Source: Alnus glutinosa (lineage: Eukaryota; Streptophyta; Magnoliopsida; Fagales; Betulaceae). Taken from it: a DNA stretch of 64,000 nt. Below the pieces are notes generated by a model. It did no database searches and had not been told where the DNA came from. It was given only the letters and a program-made list of their open reading frames with translations. The position numbers were made by a program, and so were the translations under genes. This document shows, piece after piece, positions 55,823-64,000 of this stretch (its first letter is position 1; each line of letters begins with the position of its first letter). The DNA lies in NCBI RefSeq assembly GCF_958979055.1, contig NC_084891.1:23624001-23688000 (forward strand), read 5' to 3'.

Positions 55823-55974
55823 GAGCATCCCTAGTGAGCTCTCCAAATTTTCTCTAAATTTTAGCTAAACAGTTTACTTTTGTTTTTTTATCTATCACTT
55901 TTAAAAAGCTTCCTACATCAAACTGTCTAAATATTTCTCTATTTTAACTAAATGCAGAGCTTACTAGGGATGCT
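55823..55974. mobile_element. short MITE, GAGCATCCCTAGT type
   Basis: Terminal inverted repeats AGCATCCCTAGTGAGCTC and, from the other end, AGCATCCCTAGTAAGCTC. The interior is AT-rich. It lies in the PTPA intron and is about 150 bp long. Confidence 0.8.
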
Positions 55975-56394
55975 ATTATACTTGAGCTCTCTATAACGAA
56001 TGTTCACTAGTAGAAAACTCCTGTAAGAGTACATATGATGGCTGACCTGTTAAAGTAATATTTTGACCTTTAGTTCTCTTTGTGCATAGTTGCTGGTGTT
56101 ATTGATATGTTCATTGTTTTTAACTATTGTAAGTTTCTTGGCTTTTTGTTGTCAACAAAAAAAAATTGTTCTTTGATGGGAAATGCCTGGATTATGACAT
56201 GGAAATACTTGATTCATGCTTTGCATTTGAATTATGATGAAGTGTTAATTTTAGCTTTAGATTCATGCTACTCAAGTTCGTTTCTGATTGGTAATTGAAG
56301 CTTATTTTATTTTCAAAGTGAAGGTTACTGCAATTGTTGTTTCTTTTAAATGATTAATATCTTACTAGTTTTTTTTTTTTTCCATTTCTCTCAG

Positions 56395-56401
56395 GGAGTA
56401 G
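56395..56401 (+). CDS. PTPA: PTPA terminal exon, coding part only (G GAG TAG)
   Basis: After the CTCTCAG acceptor the sequence GGAGTAG completes the split codon TG|G (Trp), adds GAG (Glu) and stops. Only two residues are thus encoded here; the rest of the exon would be 3' UTR. The phase match and the expected plant PTPA ending KWE support it. It is inferred without transcript data. Confidence 0.65.
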
Positions 56402-57240
56402 TGTGTTTTATCAGCTTACTGGGACATTTGCTGTGGAACCAAGGAATTTATTTCTCACCAGGTTTCATCCAATTTTTAGCATAGAAAGTTGGCAAATTGG
56501 AAATACACTTTTGGTAGCATGTATCAATTGACGAAATATACTTCTTGTTGCTATATTTCACAGTTAATGGAAGTTTGGCGAGATTTCATTTTGTAGTTAA
56601 TGTGATAGATATCCTTCTCTCTGTAGATTTTACTTTCCAAAAAAAAAAGTCCTTTCTGTAGATTTCTGTAAGGTAACCTATGGGAGCCTATTAAGAGGCC
56701 TACGAAGTATTAGTTAATATTCAGTTTGCATTAATGTTGAGGTTTTTAGTTTTTTTTTTTTTAATATTCATTAGTTTATTATTCCAGTGGTTGTCTTGCT
56801 TATGCACCTAATTGTTGGGAAGGAATATATTGCTTATCATTTTTAAATGCTCAAAGAACCCTTTTTATATATATAATTGGTGGAAAGGCAATCAGCCGTG
56901 TTCAACTACTTATGGATGGATAGATGTAGAATTTACCTCAAGTTCTGGATTTATTTTTTCTAGGTAGTTTTTTAGGTCAGTTGCAATCACTGTGACGGGT
57001 TGCTAAAAACCCGTAGGATATGCACAGCTACCAAATTCATATTTTCTTTTTGTCAATAAATGAATGACATGGATATGGGGATCACCTTGCATTAGACAAT
57101 GAAAGTTTATGGGGTTATCTTTTAAGAATGTGTATCACTCAAAAAGCATTGAAGTTACCCTGTTCAATAACTATTGCTGCATTTTTGTAGATTGCACCTT
57201 TTCTTTTTCTTTTCTTTTCTTTTTTTGCATCAGGATCCTG
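56402..57240 (+). other. PTPA 3' UTR and spacer
   Basis: The beginning should be PTPA 3' UTR; no defined polyadenylation site could be chosen. The remainder is AT-rich spacer without a gene. Confidence 0.45.
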
Positions 57241-57248
57241 TAACTGGA

Positions 57249-57345
57249 GAGGAGCCGATCCTTGTGTATAAAGGGCAGAATTGTAATTTCACATGGACAA
57301 TTCTGCCCTTGTATATAAAGGACCTGATCCTCTCCTGTTAAAAGC
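57249..57345. mobile_element. palindromic mini-MITE
   Basis: Arms AGAGGAGCCGATCCTT and TATAAAGGGCAGAATTGT pair with ACAATTCTGCCCTTGTATA and AGGACCTGATCCTCT, around a loop of about ten bases. It folds almost end to end. No target duplication was assigned. Confidence 0.72.
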
Positions 57346-58960
57346 AACCGGAGATGCTGGTCTTTTTTGGGACTATAAATATTCATCGTGATTGATTAAA
57401 TAATGTCGTCCACTTGGTTGTTACAAGTACCCTGGTCAATCGGTGACTGTGGTTGCACCCTTTTTTTCTTCCCTCATGCATGTTTTACTGACAAAAATTG
57501 ACAATTGTCATATTTATTACTAAAATGCGGGGTTGATACTAGAAATTTTTTAGTATTATCATCTTTAGTTCAGTTGGTAGCAGTGTGGGCCTTTCAGCTT
57601 GGGCTTATTCATGCGAATTTACGTTGACTTTTAGCCTATCAATAGTAAGGGTGCCAATTACTGTTTACGTGTCAGATTCGGTTTGTTGAAACATAGGTAT
57701 AAGACTATATAAATTAATTGTAATTCGACTCATTTAGTTAAACGGATCAGACGTTTTAAATCTAATATATTAATTTTTTATTGAGTTTACGTCGAATTCG
57801 TGGATTGTGTCAATAATGGTCGGTCCTAATCTATAGGTTCTCTTATGCGTGCCAAATTTGGTTAACCGGCTGCTATTAAACCAAGTACTGTTCTTAAAAG
57901 AAAACGTTTTTTTTGGCTATTTATTTTTCAAAATATTTACGAAGTATTTTAACCGTCTACTTTAACTATTTTATTTAAATATTATTTTTCAAAAAATTCT
58001 TTATTCTTTCATTAAGAATTTGCCCAGTCGCACCAGCCATCTGCAACCAGCGTCCAACACAGACCCATCTGTATAAGATGAGCACTATTCACGCTTGGCA
58101 AAATTTTCAACAAATTTGTTGAAGCTGATGGAAAGGGTTCTTGCGCCCTTTTAGTATTTTGCCTGCCTTAGCTATTTTGGTGAGGTTGCTTATCAAATAT
58201 TATCTGATGACTCTCCAATTCCATTGCTGTTATTCTTTACGCTTTTAGTCCCAAATGATTGACGCTCAAGAAATATTGGGTAGAAAGAAGAGGTGAAGGA
58301 GGATATAACATGTTTACAAATGGAAAGATGTATGTATACATAATCTAAACAACTGTTTAGATGACCTGAATGTGCCTTCTTTTAGAATATCCATTGGCCC
58401 CAAATTTACGTATTAGATCAAATATGGGCTTAGATTCGGATAACATTTTGTTACTTCTATTCATTACATTATGCTAACAAATAAACAATGGTGAAGAATG
58501 TTTGAACCCCAAAATCCCCCAAAAAAATAAAAATAATAAATAAATAAAAAGAAAATTAATGATGAATATTTATTTAAAAGAGAGATCCAAATGGGAGGAA
58601 ATTGTGACAGTGAAACTCACAATGACTTCCTAGACCCACATGCATGGATGCGAGTCTCCATGAGGGAAAAGGAGGGTGAAAGTTTGACTGGATTGCCAAC
58701 GCAAACACACATTGCGCAATCTTAACGCAGTAACGCTGCCACAGAGGCACATGAGCGATGTCTATTATTAATAGCAAAAACAAAAGAACAAAAATAAAAA
58801 ACAAATCATGCCTCGCATCCCCTCATAGGAATCAAGCATGATTCAACTACTCGTTATTTATCCATAAAGTTGTATTATACCCTACACGAGGTCATATACT
58901 TTGGATTTTTTTTTTTTTCAAAAAAAAAAAAAAAACTAATTCGTTAAAAAATATCATGTT
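57346..58960. other. intergenic, no gene recognised
   Basis: AT-rich with no protein motif. A TAGTTCAGTTGGTAGCAG stretch at 57566-57583 resembles a tRNA A box, but no B box follows at the right distance. Confidence 0.45.
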
Positions 58961-59590
58961 TTCTGTTGGGAGTTGGGCCGTTCGATATAAGCCCAATTGC
59001 GATTGAAGGAATCAGTTTAGTCCAACCTGTCAGTGATCGAGGCCCATCAACAACATTCGTCCGCTATAAGCCCGAACATCGATCAGGACCACCGATCATC
59101 TTCATTGTCAAAGCTCGCAACCAATCGTGGGTTGGACCCAAGCGTCTGCCACGATCGCTACCAAGAGCCCTCACTAACTCAACTTACGAGATTCTGTCAA
59201 TAATTGATTAGACCTGCATTAAAAATGGTATCTTTAGATTATATCACTTTTATTCAGCGATTTCAAAGTACAGTTGCAACACATGTGGTGGTCTATAGTA
59301 CTCAAATATGACCAATGTCGCATCAATTCCTCAATTCAAGAAAGAAATAAGGACTCCACAACTTGATAACATGTGTTGTTTTGGCCATAGAACCCCACCT
59401 TTCTAGTGTAAAGGCCTAAGGGGGTAGGGGGATTAGCCATCATGTCTACGATCGATGTAAAACTCCTATATAAACCATACTTAGCCAAGGTACGAGGGAT
59501 TTTTTAGGCAATTTTCTTTAATTCTTGGCATCTATTACATTGGAACCGCGTTTGACTTATTAGGTATCAGAGTTGTCTCTCACTGGCACA
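58961..59590 (+). mobile_element. LTR-like relic with primer-binding-site-like end, broken fossil
   Basis: A GC-richer block (58961-59215) with TGTTGGGAGTTGGGCC, AAGCCCGAACATCG and CAACCAATCGTGGGTTGG, then an AT-richer part. It ends TTAGGTATCAGAGTTGTC, close to the TGGTATCAGAG primer-binding site of plant LTR elements. The arrangement suggests a worn LTR plus leader; there is no internal coding region. Family unassigned. Confidence 0.4.
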
Positions 59591-60890
59591 TCTCGACAAG
59601 TTCTGTCTTGTTTCTTTCTTTTTTTGCATGAACTAGCCCGCATGTGATCTAGTTTGGAGCAGCCAGCCCCCTACAAAAACTGTCATAACATCTTCTAACA
59701 ACACAATAACAGTCTCATTATAATATTAATATAATTAAAACTTAAGTAAAGAGAAATGTAACTTTTTAAACCATATTTCGTCAAATTGGATCCTAAAGTG
59801 AGTAAAATATTTGTTAACCCTGAAAAATTACTGTTAGAATTTAGGAATTTTTTTTTAAAAAAATTAATTTTTAATATTGGATTTGATCTTTGTATTGTAA
59901 TAAAATAAGAGATTGATTACCTTTGGCACTATAAGAAAGATATACCCTTCTTTCAAATCATATCACAAAGACGAACGTTTAGAAAGGTTATTCAAATTAC
60001 CAATCGCTCTTTTTAGTGGGGAGGAATAGTGCAAAAAGGGAGTAAGACTAAGCCGAGCCACTAGGAGAGTAAGCCCTCCCCACGTGTCAAGTTAAATAAA
60101 TGAATGCAGCCTCAACCAGATAGATTAACCCATGCCCTTTATACCTGAGGTACCCAAGTATGGTATAGGGACTCTTGTATTCTCTTCATCTATCAAAATT
60201 TTGATATAAATAGAGACTTTAATATTATAAATATAAAGAGATGAATAAAAGCAAAATGTAATTCATAAGACAATTCCAATGGTTGGCAACAACTCCAAAA
60301 TTTTGTTGTTCCTTTTTCTCTTGCTTTCACTATATTCTCTCATTTTTTGTATTTTATTACATTTTTCTAAAATTACAAACTCAGTGGTCATTAACATGGA
60401 CAATTTACCATTAGCACAGGAGTATCTATGGTCTAAATTTATTTTATTTTATTTTTTTTAAAAAAAAAATAGTGGAGCGAAATTTCAACAGTTGAAATCT
60501 CATCAGCCCATATACTTTAAGAGGGTCTGTACAACTTTTTTTATACAATTTTCATACAATCAATATGTATGAAATTCATGCATGTGAATTTCATCATACA
60601 TGGTTACACCAATATCTCTTAATTGTGTAAAAATTATGAAAGAATCATTTTTCCTATTTTAAACAAGTTGACCATGCTGTGTGACCAAGGTACTGTGTTT
60701 ATTCAAAACACACTACTTTGAACATGTTGAAAGTGGGTCAGATAAAGGAAAGCAATGGAACCTGAACATTGAAGCTCTGACTATGGTCAACCGTCACTAG
60801 TCTCAACACTGTTGAAAAGAGAAGCCCAGCGGCCATCTCAGATGCCCATTTTTACAGTCAGTCAATGGAGACCTGATCACCTCCTCTAAA
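59591..60890. other. intergenic, no gene seen
   Basis: AT-rich spacer between the LTR-like relic and the FBW2 promoter. No coding potential and no element ends were found. Confidence 0.5.
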
Positions 60891-61097
60891 CCACTTACCC
60901 GTGTCGGTGGGTCACTCTCTCTCTCTCTCTCTCTCTAAGGCACACAAACAGACATTTGATATTTACTGCCTCAGCAGTCACCCCCACAAAACCTCTCTTT
61001 CACATATGATACCGACGCTATTAAAAGGGTATCGTTAACACCAATTTTGACAGTCTTGAGTGTCACATTAAAACTCCCCATTATTGTCATTCTCTGT

Positions 61098-61138
<41 letters not shown>

Positions 61139-61375
61139 AACACACCTTTTTTCTTTTAATATATATATAATATATTTTTAATCTCATACGTATTCGGTTG
61201 CTTTTACTCTTTGTTTTTACTCCTGTTTTTTCTCTTGGTGGTGGTGGTTGCGTTGAAGCTGTGGCCTGTGGGTAGGTCGGATGATGGGTCTATTCGCTTT
61301 GTAGCTTTCGTTCCCCTCCGCCTTCGCTTCACTCTCTCTCCTCTCTTTTCCCCTGCGTTTCAGGCGGATAAACCG
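60891..61375 (+). promoter_or_regulatory. FBW2: FBW2 promoter and 5' leader exon
   Basis: Two CT microsatellites (60913-60938, 61103-61133), a TATA-like TTAATATATATATAATAT at about 61158-61175 and a CT-rich leader end at AAACCG|GTGAGT, a strong donor at 61376. CT-rich leaders and leader introns are common in plant genes. The transcript start is inferred. Confidence 0.55.
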
Positions 61376-62497
61376 GTGAGTTTTTTCATGACCCAAATCC
61401 TTTAGGCACAGATTTTTTAGCTGAAAATCTCACCTCTCTTGGGTGTATGTGGATTTTTTACTTTTTATTTTCTCCGCCTCTTGTTACCGAGATAGCTGAG
61501 CAAAAGAACATGAATTTGAATCTGTGTTTGGCTTGCTTGATGTTGCCTGTCTTTCCGAAATCTCATAGTTCGGAACTTCCGAGTGTGGTCGTTACCAGCC
61601 TCCGTACACTGGGGGTTTCTGTTTCTTGGTTCCGAAATAATAGAAAATCTAGGATTAAGTGAATTTTCCCTTATTTTCCTGGTTTTCTCAGTAACCCAGC
61701 AGAGTTACTGAGAGGTGTTGACTCTGTCATTTACATGCAATGACTTGAATTATGTTCTGTCTTCCTGCTCGAGGTAGCTCTCTATTTATGATTTTTTATT
61801 TGCTCTGGTTATATTTTTTTTTTCCCAATTTGTTATGATTTTCTGGCCCACTAACTCACCTGGGTGTTGATGGATCTGTAAACTTGAACTATTTCTTGTC
61901 TATCCCAAGAATTTTATTTTTGCTTTTATTGAAAAGAAGTAAAATTTTCCCTTTGAACCATTTCTCTGGCTACTCTACTGGTCTTAATCTTTTAGATTTG
62001 CTTTTTTTTTTTTTTTTTTTTTTTAAAAAAAACTGTTCTTTTTTTTTGCTCTACTGGTATTAATCTTTTATATCTGTTCCTCTGGGTACTCTCATGGATT
62101 TTACCGCTCTGGTATTTGCCCAGTGAGCGAGACCATATCTTTACTCTTCTTTTTTATTTTTTGAGCGAGACTATATATTTACTTTCCTGTGCTTTCATTG
62201 ATTCTCTTCTTCTGGAAAAAATAATAATAATAAAAAAAATTATTATTATCACAAGTTGTTAAAGGAATCTGGTTGCTGGTAATGATTGTGGATATGATAT
62301 GTAAATATTTTACTTCTGGTCATAACTTGCATGCGAGAATCTTCGTTTTTCCATATAAAATGTCAGAAATAGGGCCTATTTTGCATTAGAGATTCCCATA
62401 AGGCAGACTCATAATGCCCTTTTTCCATGCGTAATGAAAGGGACTAATTGTGTTGTTTTTTTCCATTTGATGTCTCTCTCTTTTTTTTTGAAGGCAG
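61376..62497 (+). other. FBW2: inferred leader intron of FBW2
   Basis: Donor GTGAGT at 61376 and acceptor TTTTTTTTTGAAGGCAG ending at 62497, seven bases before the ATG. The stretch is T-rich with poly-T runs, as usual for plant introns. Confidence 0.55.
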
Positions 62498-62504
62498 AGA
62501 GTAG

Positions 62505-62812
62505 ATGGAAGAGGGAAGTGATTATCGGCCTTGGGACGAATTAATACCCGACGCACTCGGGCTAATCTTCAGCAATCTTTCTCTCCAGGAGAAACTTACA
62601 GTGATTCCCAGGGTTTGCAAATCATGGGGCAAAGTAGTGATGGGACCTTATTGCTGGCAAGAGATAGATATTGAGGAATGGAGCAAGCGATGCCAGCCTG
62701 AGCACCTTGATCGGATGCTTCCAATGTTGATTACTAGAAGCCGTGGATCACTACGCAAGCTTTGTGTTTCCGGTCTCCACAGTGAAGAGATTTTTACCTT
62801 TATTGCCGAAAA
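62505..62812 (+). CDS. FBW2: F-box protein FBW2-like, coding exon 1
   Basis: The exon encodes MEEGSDYRPWDELIPDALGL, then IFSNLSLQEKLTVIPRVCKS and WGKVVMGPYCWQEIDIEEWS. Residues 10-55 are an F-box (LIPDALGLIFSNLS...VCKSWGKVV), which binds SKP1 in an SCF ubiquitin ligase. The rest of the exon (RCQPEHLDRMLPMLITRSRG and on) begins the substrate-binding part. The wording matches Arabidopsis FBW2 (At4g08980), which promotes AGO1 turnover. The exon ends GCCGAAAA|GTAAGC, and AA joins T of the next exon as Asn. The start ATG directly follows the leader acceptor. Nucleus/cytosol expected. Confidence 0.92.
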
Positions 62813-63599
62813 GTAAGCAGAATTCCATAGTTTGCTTTAGAATCACTATAACTTGCAGTTCATTTTTCTCTTGAAATTTTTTATATAGAGCCATAGTTTG
62901 ATGCTGAGGGCTTTAGGTATGGTTCCTTGGTACATTCAGGAAGGCATTAACTGGTTTCAGTATGCTTGTGCATTTTACAAATTCAAGTTGTGGATTTTCG
63001 AGTGCAACTTAAATTACCCAATTTGGAAAAATTTAAATGACTCCAGTATTAAATTATCACTTATCTCAAAAGCTTAAGCTAATAAGAAGAGGTAAATTTT
63101 AATCATTTAATCAACACTTCAACCCTTTAGCATGTGTGGGCTCAAATTGCCTTCTAATAGGTGAGGCTGAGCAGAATGTTTTGATTAAATGGGGGGTGAA
63201 TTGACGGAGTTAGGGTTTGAACTCATGACCTCTGAGTCTGATACCATGTTAAATTACCATTTATCTCAAAAGCTTAAGCTTATAGGAATTGGTAAATTCA
63301 CTTAATCAATACTTTAACACTCTTCTCTCACGTATGGGCTCAAACTCCCTTTTTAATAGGTGAAACATAACACGTGGAATATTTTAATTAAATGGGGTGA
63401 ATTGACGGAGTCAGAGTTTTAACTCATGACCTCTAGCTCTTATACCATGTTAAATTACCATATATCCAAAAAGCTTAAATTGATAGGAATTGGTAAATTT
63501 TATTAATTAATCAACACTTTAACATCCGGGACTGCAATTATAGTGGTGTTTAGGACTTGTTTCTAATTGACATTATAATCGTTTTCTTGGTTTTGCAAG
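62813..63599 (+). other. FBW2: FBW2 intron with 200-bp repeats
   Basis: Donor GTAAGC at 62813 and acceptor TTGGTTTTGCAAG ending at 63599. Much of the intron is a direct repeat array (63048-63533). Confidence 0.88.
63048..63533. repeat. about 2.4 direct copies of a 200-bp repeat
   Basis: TTAAATTACCATTTATCTC followed by AAAAGCTTAAGCT begins units at about 63048, 63249 and 63450. Each full unit continues with GGGCTCAAA, AATTGACGGAGT and CTCATGACCTCT, then TACCATG. This is a dispersed plant repeat, here in tandem. The reverse complement contains TGGTATCAGACTC, reminiscent of an LTR-element primer site. Confidence 0.75.
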
Positions 63600-64000
63600 T
63601 GCTGGCTCCCTTCAGACATTACGGCTGCGTAGAAGTGAAATGAGTGATTCAATGGTGGAACAATTTGCTGGTAGGCTCTCTATGATCACATTCTTGGATG
63701 TGAGCTACTGTGGTAATATTGGTGCTCGAGCATTGGAGGCCATTGGAAAGAATTGCAAATTGCTTGTGGGGCTGTGCCGCAACTTGCACCCGGTAGACAC
63801 GGCTGGCAAGCCCTTAGAGGATGATGAGGCGTACGCTATTGCCTCCACAATGCCGAAGCTCAAGCACCTTGAGATGGCTTACCATCTTATCAGCACCCCA
63901 AGTGTTGTGGAGATACTATCAAGCTGCCCTGAGCTCGAATTTTTGGATTTGAGAGGCTGTTGGGATGTTAAATTTGATGAGAGATTCCTCATGGAGAGGT
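63600..64000 (+). CDS. FBW2: F-box protein FBW2-like, coding exon 2 (cut by window end)
   Basis: Continues the frame (N)AGSLQTLRLRRSEMSDSMVE, ...ITFLDVSYCGNIGARALEAI, KHLEMAYHLISTPSVVEILS and FLDLRGCWDVKFDERFLMER. These are leucine-rich repeats of the plant F-box type (LxxLxVSYCxxIGxxALxxIG), the substrate-recognition half of the protein. Despite the family name, no WD40 repeats are visible. The frame is open at the right edge, so the C terminus lies outside the window. Confidence 0.93.

Larger units (their letters stand above)
51431..56394 (+). other. PTPA: inferred 4.96-kb last intron of PTPA
   Basis: Donor GTATGG at 51431 and a polypyrimidine-rich acceptor TTTTTCCATTTCTCTCAG ending at 56394. 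No coding exon with a recognisable motif lies between. The intron contains a G run (53155-53183) and a C run (53272-53294), three worn direct repeats of a GTACCCAAAATGACTAGTCA-type sequence (about 53530, 53795, 54130), a 47-bp tandem duplication (55699-55792) and a short MITE (55823-55974). Confidence 0.65.

Noticed and set aside
57566-57600. Possible tRNA or SINE (A-box-like TAGTTCAGTTGGTAG)
   Set aside because: No matching B box or cloverleaf arms follow within the expected distance.

Overview
This is a 64-kb piece of a eudicot nuclear genome. Three things show it: intron-bearing genes, AT-rich intergenic DNA crowded with nested MITEs, CACTA, hAT and MULE-type elements and Ty1/copia fossils, and plant-specific gene families. 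The repeat load would suit a woody rosid, but I cannot name the species.

The host genes sit in one order along the window: an EXORDIUM (EXO) cluster, a PHI-1/EXORDIUM-like (EXL) pair, PTPA (the PP2A activator), then FBW2 (an F-box/LRR protein, cut by the right edge). From memory, Arabidopsis chromosome 4 carries EXO (At4g08950), PTPA (At4g08960) and FBW2 (At4g08980) side by side. If so, this is conserved microsynteny, with the EXO end expanded here to four EXO copies, one orphan EXO promoter and two EXL copies.

Layout. 1-5.1 kb: a MITE, a possible small first exon on the minus strand, an LTR-like relic and a CACTA element carrying a protease PDZ-like exon. 6.1-11.3 kb: a copia fossil with 150-bp LTRs, whose left end was later duplicated in tandem. 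11.9-31.4 kb: EXO copies a, b and c on the plus strand and d on the minus strand. Copy a has a C-terminal frameshift, and copy d looks like a gene-conversion mosaic. Paralogous intergenic blocks between them share an old MULE-type MITE insertion and differ by later nested insertions. 31.9-41.4 kb: an intact EXL gene and a broken tandem copy, separated by a gene relic and a CACTA element; a hAT element holding a receptor-kinase exon lies in the 3' flank of the broken copy. 41.4-49.9 kb: two more copia-type fossils. The 5' LTR of the first is interrupted by two nearly identical MULE-type MITEs in inverted orientation, with the short spacer between them flipped. 50.2-56.4 kb: PTPA, apparently with a roughly 5-kb last intron and a final exon coding only the last two residues. 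56.4-64 kb: intergenic relics, then the FBW2 leader, leader intron, first coding exon and part of the second.

EXO/EXL proteins are secreted and act in brassinosteroid- and nutrient-linked growth. PTPA activates and remodels PP2A. FBW2 is the substrate receptor of an SCF ubiquitin ligase linked in Arabidopsis to AGO1 turnover. They are neighbours by ancestry; nothing here suggests a joint pathway. Family assignments rest on recognised protein motifs; target-site duplications, splice sites and paralogous alignments were read by eye.
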